A program made the position numbers and the translations under genes. A DNA stretch of 64,000 nt from NCBI GenBank assembly GCA_016125095.1, contig WGMK01000027.1:45866-109865 (forward strand), in the 5' to 3' direction. The notes under the pieces are model-generated. The model was given only the letters and a program-made list of their open reading frames with translations. It was not told the DNA's origin and searched no databases. This document shows, in pieces, positions 33,459 to 41,664 of the stretch (within the stretch, counting starts at the first letter, position 1; every line of letters begins with the position of its first letter). Source of the DNA: Candidatus Hydrogenedens sp. GTDB lineage: Bacteria; Hydrogenedentota; Hydrogenedentia; Hydrogenedentales; JAEUWI01.

Positions 33459-34719
33459 GAATCTGGCCCGCTCCGCGGACGATGTACTTCTGCGCGGTCA
33501 GCCCCACCAGCGCCATGGGTCCGCGCCAGTGCAGCTTGCTCGTGCTGATCCCGATTTCCGCGCCGAGGCCGAATTGGAAGCCGTCGGTGAAGCGCGTCGA
33601 TGCGTTCACATAGACCGTCGCGCTGTCCACGGCGTCGAGAAAGCGCTCGGCCGCCGCGTAGCTCTCGGTCACGATGGCGTCGGAATGGTGCGAGCCGTAT
33701 TCATTGATGTGCGCGATCGCCTCTTCGAGCGACGCGACGATTTTGATGGACAGGATCTTGTCCAGGTACTCCGTCATCCAGTCCTCTTCCGTGGCGGGTT
33801 CGCAGTCGATGAGCTGGCGTGTGCGGTCGCAGCCGCGCAATTCGCAGCCGCCCGAATGCAGCGCGCCCGCGATGCCCGGCAGCTGCATGGGCGCGGCGGA
33901 TTCGTGCACCAGCAGCGTTTCCATCGCGTTGCACACGCCGGGCCGTTGCAGCTTCGCGTTCACCGCCACCGAGCGCGCCATGTCGGGATCGGCGTCCTCG
34001 TGGATGTAGGTATGGCACACGCCGTCGAGGTGCGCGATGACCGGAATCCGCGACTCGTCGTAGATGCGCGCGATGAGGTCCTTGCCGCCGCGCGGGATGA
34101 TCACGTCGATGTAGCGATCCTGCTTGAGCATCGCGCCCACCGCCGCGCGGTCGGTCGTGTCGATCATCTGCACGGCGCCCTCGGGCACCCCCGCCGCCGC
34201 CGCGCCTTCGATAAAGATCTTCGCGATAGCGAGGTTCGAGTGGATCGCTTCCGAGCCGCCGCGCAGCAGACAGGCATTGCCCGATTTCAGGCACAGGCCC
34301 GCCGCGTCGGCCGTTACATTGGGGCGGCTTTCATAGATGATGCCTACCACGCCGATAGGCTGGCGGATGCGCGCGATGCGCAGGCCGTTCGGATGCACGT
34401 ACTGCTCGTCCACATCGCCCACGGGATCGGGCAGCGCGGCCACCTGGCGCAGCCCCTCGGCCATCGCCTCGATGCGCTTGTCGGTCAGCTCGAGCCGATC
34501 CAGCATCGCGCCCGACAGGCCCTTCGCGCGGCCCGCCTCCAGGTCCTTCGCGTTCTCGGCCTGCAATTCGGCCCGCGCCGTCACCAGCCGCTGCGCGATT
34601 TCCAGCAGCGCGGCATCCTTCACCTTGCGCGACAACCCGCGCAAGCCGTCCGAAGCCGCCCGCGCCGTCCGGCCGATGCGCTCCAGCTGTTCCGCCAGCG
34701 ATTCTTTTCCACTCGACAT
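33451..34719 (-). CDS. proA: Glutamate-5-semialdehyde dehydrogenase (gamma-glutamyl phosphate reductase)
   Basis: The NADPH-dependent second step of proline synthesis, reducing gamma-glutamyl phosphate. 422 residues from the ATG at 34719, preceded by GAGGTGAG. The active-site Cys lies in RPGVCNAMETLLVHE, and an aldehyde-dehydrogenase fold is evident (GVVGIIYESRPNVTADAAGLCLKSGNA region). It is the first gene of the run to the GT9 gene. No proB is in the window. Confidence 0.96.
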   Translation of the reverse strand: MSSGKESLAEQLERIGRTARAASDGLRGLSRKVKDAALLEIAQRLVTARAELQAENAKDLEAGRAKGLSGAMLDRLELTDKRIEAMAEGLRQVAALPDPVGDVDEQYVHPNGLRIARIRQPIGVVGIIYESRPNVTADAAGLCLKSGNACLLRGGSEAIHSNLAIAKIFIEGAAAAGVPEGAVQMIDTTDRAAVGAMLKQDRYIDVIIPRGGKDLIARIYDESRIPVIAHLDGVCHTYIHEDADPDMARSVAVNAKLQRPGVCNAMETLLVHESAAPMQLPGIAGALHSGGCELRGCDRTRQLIDCEPATEEDWMTEYLDKILSIKIVASLEEAIAHINEYGSHHSDAIVTESYAAAERFLDAVDSATVYVNASTRFTDGFQFGLGAEIGISTSKLHWRGPMALVGLTAQKYIVRGAGQILE

Positions 34720-34733
34720 GCGTCTCACCTCGC

Positions 34734-34753
34734 CGGCCGCACGGATGCGGCCG
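34734..34753 (-). promoter_or_regulatory. Hairpin in the proA leader
   Basis: A perfect 8-bp stem CGGCCGCA / TGCGGCCG with a 4-nt loop lies directly upstream of the proA ribosome site (34722-34730). It could affect translation initiation or mRNA stability (inference). Confidence 0.35.
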
Positions 34754-34851
34754 TCCTTACACAATCCAAACCGGTATTCTGCCACACCCGTTCCACACGC
34801 TGCATGCGCGCTGTCTTGATACGGTCGCTACGAGAACGGCTGAGCAATCCC

Positions 34852-34922
34852 GTAGGTCGGGGTTTTATGCCGGTTCTTGGCGCGGGTGATCCGGTGTTTG
34901 CCGGGGTAGAACCCCGACCTAC
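34852..34922. repeat. REP-like inverted-repeat element
   Basis: Perfect 13-bp arms, GTAGGTCGGGGTT (34852-34864) and AACCCCGACCTAC (34910-34922), flank a 45-bp centre rich in GG and CC. It lies in the proA / 34961-gene intergenic space and looks like a dispersed palindromic repeat. It may also end the transcript of the gene at 34961. Only one copy is in the window. Confidence 0.7.
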
Positions 34923-34960
34923 CGCATAGGTAATTGAGTTCAGGTGACCTTGGCCACCCC

Positions 34961-35833
34961 CTACTTCTGCTGTTCCTGCCAGCGGGCGTCGCGTTTCTCG
35001 AGCTTCTTCTTGCAGCGCTCGATACGGACTTTCCAGTTGTGCTCCCAGCCCTGGGAGAGGGCCTCTTCGGCGAGCGCGATGACTTCCTCGTACATGCGCT
35101 GTTTCTCGCGCACGACGCAGAGCAGTTCGTAGCCCGCGTGTTCGGGCAGGGGCGTCTTCGGGGCCGTCGCGGCGAAGGCGACCTTGGATTCCGGCGCGAG
35201 CGCAATCTGCATCTGGCACGCGATGATGGCCTTCGTCAGGCCGCTGGGGTCGTCTTCCTTGCGCGTATAGTAGTGGCGCAACAGCCGGTCGAGCGCGTAG
35301 TGCTTTTTCAGCGTCTCGTGGTCTGGCGCGTCGCCATTCTGCCGCTCGATCACCGTGCTGAGGTCTGCGGCCACCATCTGCATGAGCACGGCGTTCTGCT
35401 CTTTGTCGGGCCGGTAGTGAAACACCATCTTCTCGAAGCGCCGATCGCCCAGCGCGCGCTCGGGCACGCTGCCGAGCTCATAGAGCAGCACTTCGATACT
35501 CACCATCAGCCGCGGCTTACGGCTGAGCAGGCGGGGGCATTGGCTGATGCCGGAGATGATGCCGTCGACGAACTCGTAGTTCTCCGGCCGTGCGAGGCGG
35601 GCAGCGGTGGCGCCGCGGAGCACGCCGATCTGGTGCCCGTCCTTCTTGCGGCACACGCCGATTTCGCGATCCTGCGAAGGCACGTCTTTCTCGCCACGCG
35701 TGAGCAAGATGAGTTCGCCGACTTCGCACCGAGCGATGACATCCTGACGGTGCGATCCGTCGGAATTCCGCTTGGTGACGTCTTCGACCTCGAAGCTATG
35801 CCGCTCAACCGGTCTCGGCTTCTGTTCCTGCAT
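34961..35833 (-). CDS. Uncharacterised protein with a HIRAN-like N-terminal region
   Basis: 290 residues, no signal peptide. Residues 28-85 (VIARCEVGELILLTRGEKD, then REIGVCRKKDGHQIGVL and a TAARLA end) recall the HIRAN pattern of a conserved Gly-containing turn, an R/D-rich stretch and a final iGyL-type motif, but with differences. Residues 85-175 hold the SVPERALGDRRFEKMVFHYR region, and the C-terminal 90 are helical and highly charged. HIRAN domains in other proteins bind DNA ends. The resemblance is weak and the function unknown. Confidence 0.75.
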   Translation of the reverse strand: MQEQKPRPVERHSFEVEDVTKRNSDGSHRQDVIARCEVGELILLTRGEKDVPSQDREIGVCRKKDGHQIGVLRGATAARLARPENYEFVDGIISGISQCPRLLSRKPRLMVSIEVLLYELGSVPERALGDRRFEKMVFHYRPDKEQNAVLMQMVAADLSTVIERQNGDAPDHETLKKHYALDRLLRHYYTRKEDDPSGLTKAIIACQMQIALAPESKVAFAATAPKTPLPEHAGYELLCVVREKQRMYEEVIALAEEALSQGWEHNWKVRIERCKKKLEKRDARWQEQQK

Positions 35834-35925
35834 ACCGCCTCAGCGCCCTTGGCGCGTGTGGATCACCCCAAATGCATGCCTTGTACCTGTATATGACCAC
35901 ATGGGGCGGCGATCCTGCAAGTGGA

Positions 35926-36546
35926 TTAAGAGGAAGGCGCAGATTCGGGCGCACTGGTCGGCGCGAGGGGGCGCAGTGCAGGCTTCATTTCCAGCACCTT
36001 CTGGTCCCAGGAGTCGGTCGGCTTGGCATCGCTCGCAGCACTATCCACACTTTCGGGTGATTCTTCCGCAGGGGGCGTCTCTTCGGCGGCCGAGGCATCG
36101 TCAGCAGGCGCTTCGGGGGCCGCAGGCTCGGTAGCAGGTTGCAGCTCCTCGGGCTGCGGTTCCGGAAAGAACGGGAAGCGCGGCTGTTCCGGCGTCTCCA
36201 CGGCAGAGGCAGCCGCTTCTTCCACAGGCGCATTGACCTCAGCCGCAGACTCTGGAGAGGGGGCGTCCTCAAGCAACGAGGCAGGGTCCATGGGTTCGGG
36301 CAGCGGCTCGGGTTCCGAAGGGACTTCTGGCTCGCCTTCTGGCGTCGGGGCCTCGGCAGCAGGCTCCGGCTCACTGGGGGCGCTGCCCTGGCCGGCTGCC
36401 AGCGGTGCCGCCGCGCCGGGTTCCTCTGGCGTAACGCCGGTTACAAACGCGACGACATCGCGCTCGTAATTGAGCAGAATGGCACCTGCCCCGATGAATA
36501 CCAGCCCCGCGCCGACCATCAACATCATGCGGTCGAAATAATTCAT
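35926..36546 (-). CDS. Membrane-anchored Pro/Glu/Ala-rich protein, function unknown
   Basis: 206 residues. A short N-terminus and one hydrophobic segment (about 8-25, MLMVGAGLVFIGAGAILL) are followed by ~180 residues almost entirely Pro, Glu, Ala and Ser. The tail would be extended and unstructured, probably periplasmic. Such proteins may span the periplasm in a TonB-like way, but no TonB box or domain is seen. A ribosome-like GAGGTAG precedes the ATG. Confidence 0.7.
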   Translation of the reverse strand: MNYFDRMMLMVGAGLVFIGAGAILLNYERDVVAFVTGVTPEEPGAAAPLAAGQGSAPSEPEPAAEAPTPEGEPEVPSEPEPLPEPMDPASLLEDAPSPESAAEVNAPVEEAAASAVETPEQPRFPFFPEPQPEELQPATEPAAPEAPADDASAAEETPPAEESPESVDSAASDAKPTDSWDQKVLEMKPALRPLAPTSAPESAPSS

Positions 36547-36814
36547 GCATCTACCTCGATACGAGTGGCACCAGCGTGTTCACCCGCCCTGATTGCAGCG
36601 ATGAGCATACGCAGCAGCGGCAGTCAATGCAACCGATCCAATTCCAGAAAAACGCCCCTCTCGCGTTGGCTGGTCTCAATTTGGGACGAGTGTCTCTCCC
36701 ATTATTGGACCACTCCTGGTACATCTTAACCAAGCGCAAACGAAGCACAGGGCAGGTTCGCGATTGCCTGATACGAAAAACCATGAAGGCCCGAATTGGA
36801 ACAGTTGGCGAAAA

Positions 36815-37116
36815 TGGCACGGTCGTTGCTTAGACCTTAGTCAAGCGTGCCAAGTTCTTTGGCCGCTGGAAAGGAAGTGGAGTGATGTACCGGAAGGAGA
36901 GCTTGAAAACGCCCATGTGCCTGCCAGCGCGAGCAGAGGTAAGGCGGCGCACCTTCGGTGCCGCCCATCGTAAGGCATACATGGACCCGACGCTCGACTC
37001 GCATCACCCTGCCACCGGTCTTTCGACGCGCCTCGCGGGTACCTTCTCTCTCGCTGGTTCGCCCGCGCAGGCTTGTCGATACAATGGGTCGCGCATGACC
37101 CATTCCTGACCCCAAA
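36815..37116 (+). ncRNA. Candidate small RNA (low confidence)
   Basis: Proposed because a strong plus-strand intrinsic terminator at 37117-37175 has no recognisable gene upstream, while two inverted repeats (36815-36852 and 36943-36965) lie there. A weak 75-codon frame from 36882 to 37109 with a GGAG-type site is the alternative. No known RNA family is recognised. The 5' end is a guess. Confidence 0.25.
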
Positions 37117-37175
37117 GCCCCGAGACGGTCACAGCCCAACCACCATCCGCCGTCTCGGGGCGCCTTTCTTTTTAT
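37117..37175 (+). terminator. Strong rho-independent terminator
   Basis: A 12-bp perfect stem GCCCCGAGACGG (37117-37128) / CCGTCTCGGGGC (37150-37161) is followed by a T-rich tract (GCCTTTCTTTTTAT). Its orientation fits plus-strand transcripts, yet the nearest recognised upstream gene is on the minus strand. Confidence 0.8.
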
Positions 37176-37212
37176 CCTGCCCGCCGCGTTAACTTCTGTT
37201 CAGCGCGCCCCG

Positions 37213-37240
37213 TTAATTCTGGGGGAAATTCTGCTATACT
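37213..37240 (+). promoter_or_regulatory. Promoter of the DUF3299 / lipoprotein pair
   Basis: An extended -10, TGCTATACT (37232-37240), has TTAATT at 37213-37218 as a weak -35 with 16-bp spacing. The predicted start near 37247 gives a 40-nt leader with AAGGG before the ATG at 37287. TGC-TAnnnT extended -10 boxes recur ahead of other genes here. Confidence 0.55.
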
Positions 37241-37286
37241 CGACCGTGTTTACCGAGTCGAAGCAGTACTAAAGGGTTCGCAATCC

Positions 37287-38102
37287 ATGAGTGAAGAAAA
37301 CAAGAAGCCCGGCCTGTCGAACATGCTGGTGGCCTCGATTATCCTGGTGGTGGGGGTGGCGTTCACCGGCATCGCGGTGGTGTCGCTGGGCGGCGGCCAG
37401 AAATTGGACGGCACCTCGCTGGACGACGTTATCGACCTGGCCGACGCGGCGCAGTCGGCTGAAACCATCGCCGGCGTACAAGGCGCCGCCATCGACGCCG
37501 CCCCGGAAGCGGCCCCGGCCGACGCTGCAGCGGTCGATGGGTTGCCCCCGAAGATCCGCAGCATCAGCGACGAGTCGAAGCAATTGCTCGAGCAGGCCGA
37601 TGCGGCCAGCGCCAACAGCGACGATCCCTTCAAGTTCGACAAGACGAAGGACGGCATGCACTACAAGGTGTCGTTTAAGTCGCTCGGCGGCTATGCCTAC
37701 GAAGTGCCCGATCCGAATGTTATCCGCGCCCAGCCCGACCCGTCGCAGTCCCCGGTGGATCAGGTGCCCGGCGGCATCAAGGCGCTGAACGAGTCGCCCG
37801 TGCTGATTGCGGGCTTCATGGTGCCGATCGAGTTCAACGCGGAGGGCAAGGTGAGTTCTTTCGCGCTCACGCAGGATCAGATGTTCTGCTGCTACGGCGT
37901 GCCGCCCAAGATGAACGAGTGGGTGATGGTGACGATGGCCGACGGCTTTTCGACCGAGTACCGCAACGACGCGCCCGTGGCCGTGTTCGGCCAGCTCAAT
38001 GTGGGCGAAGAGATCGACGATGGCTATGTGCTCAGCCTCTACCGGCTGAAGTCGGACAAGGTGATCGACGTGCGCGAGCTGTTGAAGGAAACGCAGGGCT
38101 AA
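37287..38102 (+). CDS. DUF3299 domain membrane-anchored periplasmic protein
   Basis: 271 residues with one N-terminal membrane segment (about 13-35) and an Ala/Asp-rich spacer (to about 90). A DUF3299-type domain follows (about 160-265), with SPVLIAGFMVPIEF, SFALTQDQMFCCYGVPPKMNEW and LYRLKSDKVIDV. The CCYG motif is conserved in the family and could bind metal or be redox active (inference). The biochemical role is unknown. The next gene starts 24 bp downstream, so the two are probably co-transcribed. Confidence 0.85.
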   Translation: MSEENKKPGLSNMLVASIILVVGVAFTGIAVVSLGGGQKLDGTSLDDVIDLADAAQSAETIAGVQGAAIDAAPEAAPADAAAVDGLPPKIRSISDESKQLLEQADAASANSDDPFKFDKTKDGMHYKVSFKSLGGYAYEVPDPNVIRAQPDPSQSPVDQVPGGIKALNESPVLIAGFMVPIEFNAEGKVSSFALTQDQMFCCYGVPPKMNEWVMVTMADGFSTEYRNDAPVAVFGQLNVGEEIDDGYVLSLYRLKSDKVIDVRELLKETQG

Positions 38103-38126
38103 CGGCGCTGCGAGGAGGATGCCGGC

Positions 38127-38837
38127 ATGATACGGGTAGTGATGACCGCGAGCGTGCTGCTGCTCAGCGGCTGCATGCTCGAAGTGCTGGGCGCCACCGC
38201 GATTCAAAGCGAACTGCAGGCCAAGCAATTGCAGGGCATGAAGCGGCAGATCGAACATGCCCAGGGCGTGAGCGCCGAAGTCTCGATTACCCAGGCCATC
38301 CGTGTGTATCAGGCGAAGAAGGGCTTCAATCCGGCCTCGCTCGAAGTGCTCGTGCCGGAGTACCTGCCGAGTATCCCGGCCAAGCCCGATGGTTCGCCCT
38401 ATGGCTACGACCCGCAGACGGGCGCGCTGCTGGATCACCCGGTGCAGAAGCCCAACATTACTGCGGACGATTACGGCACGCTCGACAAGATCCGCGCGGG
38501 CATCTACCAATACGGTCAGGCCACCAAGCTTTATCCCGCGAATCTCGGCGACTTGGTGCCCAATTATCTGCCGCAATTCCCGATGACCTCCGATGGGCGG
38601 ATGTTCTTGTACAACCCGCAGACCGGCGAAGTGATCCACCCGGACCAACAGGTCACCACGCCGGCGCCGGTGCCCGTGCCAGCGCAGGGCGGCTATGGCA
38701 GCGTGAGCCAGCCGATACAAAACATGAACCAGGCCGGGGTCAATGCGGCGCAGAGCCGCGCCCGCAGCGGCACCGACGCGATAGCCGGCGGATACAGCAA
38801 CCGCCAGATGCAGCAGGTCGAGGAACTCGGCTTCTAG
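38127..38837 (+). CDS. Lipoprotein with two pseudopilin-tail-like repeats
   Basis: 236 residues from the ATG at 38127 (GAGGAGG 8 nt upstream). The signal peptide ends in a lipobox LLLSGC, so Cys16 would be lipidated. Two repeats share the pattern of P, a helix, LVPxYLPxxP, a turn, then YxPQTG: about 69-100 (ASLEVLVPEYLPSIPAKPDG, YGYDPQTG) and about 135-173 (NLGDLVPNYLPQFPMTSDG, FLYNPQTG). This resembles the C-terminal motif of GspG-type pseudopilins. The C-terminus is Gln/Ser/Gly-rich. It may be linked to secretion or be an independent reuse of the motif (inference). Confidence 0.8.
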   Translation: MIRVVMTASVLLLSGCMLEVLGATAIQSELQAKQLQGMKRQIEHAQGVSAEVSITQAIRVYQAKKGFNPASLEVLVPEYLPSIPAKPDGSPYGYDPQTGALLDHPVQKPNITADDYGTLDKIRAGIYQYGQATKLYPANLGDLVPNYLPQFPMTSDGRMFLYNPQTGEVIHPDQQVTTPAPVPVPAQGGYGSVSQPIQNMNQAGVNAAQSRARSGTDAIAGGYSNRQMQQVEELGF

Positions 38838-38874
38838 TCTTTTGCCCGGCCGTAACCCGCGGTGCAACACTGGT

Positions 38875-38904
38875 TTGACCCGCGAGGCCGATGTTTGCTA
38901 CCCT
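38875..38904 (+). promoter_or_regulatory. Promoter of the yceD-rpmF-plsX-fabD operon
   Basis: TTGACC (38875-38880) and TACCCT (38899-38904), 18 bp apart, with TGC before the -10 giving an extended -10. The predicted start near 38911 leaves a leader of about 30 nt. Confidence 0.6.
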
Positions 38905-38941
38905 ACGCGGCCGTGCGCGGTGCGCCAGTGCAGAGAATCCC

Positions 38942-39472
38942 ATGAACCCACTCCGCATTCCCCTGACGAGTATTCCCGATGAGGGGCTTCCGGTGAGCGT
39001 GGAGTTTACCGGGGACGACGTGCGCCCGGCAGACGCTGCGGAATTGCCGGTGAAGCGCGCCCTGCTGGAAGGCGACCTGACCCTGATGGGGCAAGAGGCG
39101 CTCTTCCGCGGCAGCCTGCAAGTGGACCTGGAGCAGCCGTGCGACCGCTGCCTGGAGCCGCTGGAAAAGGGGCTGGAGGTGGAGTGCACGTGGTTTTTCG
39201 AGCCGGATACGGGCGAAGATGCCCAACTCGAGGAACCCGACGTGCGGCATTTGGATAAAGATACTGTAGACCTCGGGCGCTACGCGTGGGAGGAGATAGC
39301 CCTCGCGATACCTGCCCGGTATGTTTGTTCCGACACCGTGCCGTGTCCGCGCCGCGACGCTTTCGTGGCGGAAGCGGGCGGCATAATCGATGAGACACCC
39401 GAAGGCAATAGGCCCTTCGCCAACTTGAAAGACCTGTTTCCCGGCCTGACCGGGGAAGAGGGCAAGGAGTAA
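38942..39472 (+). CDS. yceD: YceD/DUF177 family protein
   Basis: 176 residues from the ATG at 38942. The family signature is the Cys pair QPCDRCLEPLE (about 61-71) with a second Cys pair near 120-128 (YVCSDTVPC), likely a zinc site. Members are almost always next to rpmF and are implicated in 23S rRNA or ribosome biogenesis. Here it is 5 bp upstream of rpmF. An upstream in-frame ATG at 38891 would add a basic stretch not seen in the family. Confidence 0.88.
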   Translation: MNPLRIPLTSIPDEGLPVSVEFTGDDVRPADAAELPVKRALLEGDLTLMGQEALFRGSLQVDLEQPCDRCLEPLEKGLEVECTWFFEPDTGEDAQLEEPDVRHLDKDTVDLGRYAWEEIALAIPARYVCSDTVPCPRRDAFVAEAGGIIDETPEGNRPFANLKDLFPGLTGEEGKE

Positions 39473-39477
39473 CCCCG

Positions 39478-39657
39478 ATGCCCGTACCGAAGCGACGCAC
39501 CGGCAAAGCCAAGAAGAACATGCGCCGTTCGCACCATGCGATGACGGCCCCGAACGCTGTCGAAAGCCCCGACTCGGGCGAGAAGGTGCTGCCGCACCGC
39601 GTCTGCCTGAAGAGCGGTTTCTACAAGGGCCGCCAGGTCATCAAGGTTAAAGACTGA
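39478..39657 (+). CDS. rpmF: Large ribosomal subunit protein bL32
   Basis: 59 residues, a component of the 50S subunit. It starts MPVPKRRTGKAKKNMRRSH and ends KSGFYKGRQVIKVKD, as bL32 does. It has a single Cys, so it is the zinc-free form. It lies between yceD and plsX, the classic order. Confidence 0.97.
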   Translation: MPVPKRRTGKAKKNMRRSHHAMTAPNAVESPDSGEKVLPHRVCLKSGFYKGRQVIKVKD

Positions 39658-39680
39658 CGCCGAACCCCGGGAGTCGTCCC

Positions 39681-40742
39681 ATGCGTATTGCACTGGACGG
39701 AATGGGATCGGACAACGCGCCTGAGGTCGAAGTGGCCGGCGCCGTTGCCGCGAGTCTGGAATCTTCCCACGAGTTTATTCTGGTGGGCGACGAGACACGC
39801 CTGAACGACGAGCTGGCCAAGCACCCCAAGCGCGGAAATATCCGCGTGGTGCATGCCAGCGAGCGCATCGGCATGGACGATCCGCCCGTGTTGGCCGTGC
39901 GGAAGAAAAAGGACGCATCGCTCCTGGTGGCGATGCGCCTGGTGAAGGACGGCCAGGCGGACGCCATCGTGAGCGCGGGGAATACCGGCGCCGTGATGGT
40001 GGCCGCGCGTACCGTGCTCGGGCCCATCCGCGGCGTGGCGCGTTCCGCCATTTGCCAAGCGCTGCCCACGGCCACCGGCCGCGTGGTGCTGCTCGATCTG
40101 GGTGCCAATGTGGACTGCACCGCCCGCCACCTCTGCGAGTTCGCCGAGATGGGCATGGCCTATTCGACCTATGCCCTCGGTGTGGAGAATCCGCGCGTCG
40201 GCCTGCTGAACATCGGCGAGGAAGAAGCCAAGGGTACGCAGGTGGCGAAGGAAGTCCACCGCCTGCTGACCGCCGCCAAGCACGTGAACTTCATCGGCAA
40301 CGTCGAGCCGAAGGCCATGTACAACGGCGCGGCCGACGTGGTGGTGTGCGACGGCTTCATCGGCAACGTCATCCTCAAGACGAGCGAGGCCGTGGCCGGC
40401 GTGATGGGCAAGCTGCTGCGCGAGAAGCTGACCGGCTCCTCGATGAGCAAGATCGGCGCGATGCTCGCCCGCAATGCCCTGCAGGAACTCAAGGAAACGG
40501 TTGACCCCAACTATCACCCTGGCGCGCCGCTGCTGGGCGTGAACGGCATGGTCATCATCACGCACGGCTCCTGCGAACCGCTCGGCGTGAAGAATGCGCT
40601 GCTGGGCGCGGGCATCGCCGTGGAAAACCGCCTGACTGCGCACGTGCGCGAAAACGTCGCCGAACTGCGCGGTATCGGGATCGCGCTCGATGGCAACGGC
40701 GCATCCGAGCCCGCGCCGCAGGAAACCGAGGCGCTGCAGTGA
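39681..40742 (+). CDS. plsX: Phosphate acyltransferase PlsX
   Basis: Makes acyl-phosphate from acyl-ACP and phosphate for phospholipid synthesis; a peripheral membrane enzyme. 353 residues, normal length. Signatures are MRIALDGMGSDNAPEVEV at the start, IVSAGNTGAVM, LLDLGANVDC, NIGEEEAKGTQ and VCDGFIGNVILKTSE. Its stop overlaps the fabD start as GTGA. Confidence 0.97.
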   Translation: MRIALDGMGSDNAPEVEVAGAVAASLESSHEFILVGDETRLNDELAKHPKRGNIRVVHASERIGMDDPPVLAVRKKKDASLLVAMRLVKDGQADAIVSAGNTGAVMVAARTVLGPIRGVARSAICQALPTATGRVVLLDLGANVDCTARHLCEFAEMGMAYSTYALGVENPRVGLLNIGEEEAKGTQVAKEVHRLLTAAKHVNFIGNVEPKAMYNGAADVVVCDGFIGNVILKTSEAVAGVMGKLLREKLTGSSMSKIGAMLARNALQELKETVDPNYHPGAPLLGVNGMVIITHGSCEPLGVKNALLGAGIAVENRLTAHVRENVAELRGIGIALDGNGASEPAPQETEALQ

Positions 40743-41635
40743 CCTGTTTCCTCTTCCCCGGCCAGGGCAGCCAGAAGCCGGGCATGGGACAGGACTTCTA
40801 CGAACAGTCCCAAGAGGCGCGCGCGGTGCTCGACACCGCCGCCGCGGTACTCCCCGCCGGTTTTCTCGACACGCTCTTCGGCGAGGATGCCGAGGCCGTG
40901 AACCATACCCGCTTCGCGCAGCCCGCGCTGCTGGCCGTGGAAACGGCCATTGTGGCGCACCTGTCCGCGCGCGGCGTTGAGCCGTCCATTTGCATGGGTC
41001 ACAGCCTGGGCGAAATCAGCGCGCTGGTGGCCGCCAAGGTCTGCGCCTTCGAAGACGCGCTCGGCTTCGTGCAGGAGCGCGCGCGCTTGATGAGCGAAGA
41101 CGTGCCCCCCGGCGGCATGGCCGCTGTCATGGGCCTCGACCCCGCCGCGATTGCCGCGGCCCTGCCCGACGGCGTGCAAATCGCCAACGACAACGGCCCC
41201 GGCCAGACCATCATCAGCGGCAGCGAAGCCGGACTCGCCGCCGCCGCCGAACCGCTGAAGGCCGCCGGCGCCAAGCGCGTGCTGCCGCTCAAGGTATCCG
41301 GCCCTTTCCACAGCGTCTACATGAAGCCCGCAGCCGAGCGATTCGCGGCCGTGCTTGCTGGCGTGCATTTCAGCGCGCCCGCCTGCACCTTCGTGTCGTC
41401 GGTCACCGCGCAGCCCGAATCCGACCCCGAGCGCATCCGCACCCTCCTCGCCGAGCAGCTCTACTCGCCCGTCCGCTGGAGCGAAACCATCCGCCACGCC
41501 ACCGAGCCCTGCTACGAAACCGGCCCCGGCAGCGTCCTCGCGGGCCTCTCGAAACGCATCGAAGGCGCACCGCCCGCGACGGGGGTGGGGACGGTGGAAG
41601 CGGCTGGGGCAGTCGTAGTTGATCCGTTCCCATAA
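40739..41635 (+). CDS. fabD: Malonyl-CoA:ACP transacylase
   Basis: Loads malonyl groups onto acyl carrier protein for fatty-acid elongation. 298 residues from the GTG at 40739. Motifs are LFPGQGSQKPGMG (4-16), the nucleophile in GHSLGE (Ser near 84), and the catalytic His in SGPFHSVYM (near 188). The usual followers fabG and acpP are not here; a GmrSD-type gene follows 29 bp later. Confidence 0.96.
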   Translation: MTCFLFPGQGSQKPGMGQDFYEQSQEARAVLDTAAAVLPAGFLDTLFGEDAEAVNHTRFAQPALLAVETAIVAHLSARGVEPSICMGHSLGEISALVAAKVCAFEDALGFVQERARLMSEDVPPGGMAAVMGLDPAAIAAALPDGVQIANDNGPGQTIISGSEAGLAAAAEPLKAAGAKRVLPLKVSGPFHSVYMKPAAERFAAVLAGVHFSAPACTFVSSVTAQPESDPERIRTLLAEQLYSPVRWSETIRHATEPCYETGPGSVLAGLSKRIEGAPPATGVGTVEAAGAVVVDPFP

Positions 41636-41648
41636 GACACCGTTGACG

Positions 41649-41657
41649 TGCTAGAGT
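41649..41657 (+). promoter_or_regulatory. Extended -10 of the GmrSD-like gene, leaderless candidate
   Basis: TGCTAGAGT (41649-41657) ends 7 nt before the ATG at 41665, so transcription would begin at or one base before the start codon. No Shine-Dalgarno sequence lies between. A TTGACG at 41643-41648 is too close to be its -35. Confidence 0.35.
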
Positions 41658-41664
41658 GTGCTTC

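Larger units (their letters stand above)
36547..37286. other. Long intergenic region with structured DNA
   Basis: 740 bp with no recognisable protein. The only frames (about 75-90 codons on either strand) have no family features. Structures seen are an inverted repeat TGGCACG (36815-36821) / CGTGCCA (36846-36852), a bulged hairpin at 36943-36965 with a TTCG-containing loop, a strong plus-strand terminator (37117-37175) and the promoter of the DUF3299 gene (37213-37240). An sRNA on the plus strand ending at the terminator is possible. Confidence 0.55.

Noticed and set aside
36576..36833. 85-codon plus-strand frame between the Pro/Glu-rich gene and the terminator
   Set aside because: No ribosome site, no family features, and an equally long frame exists on the other strand, so it was left within the intergenic entry.
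37269..38870. 533-codon minus-strand open frame
   Set aside because: Shadow of the DUF3299 and lipoprotein genes, which have promoter, ribosome sites, signal sequences and family motifs on the plus strand.
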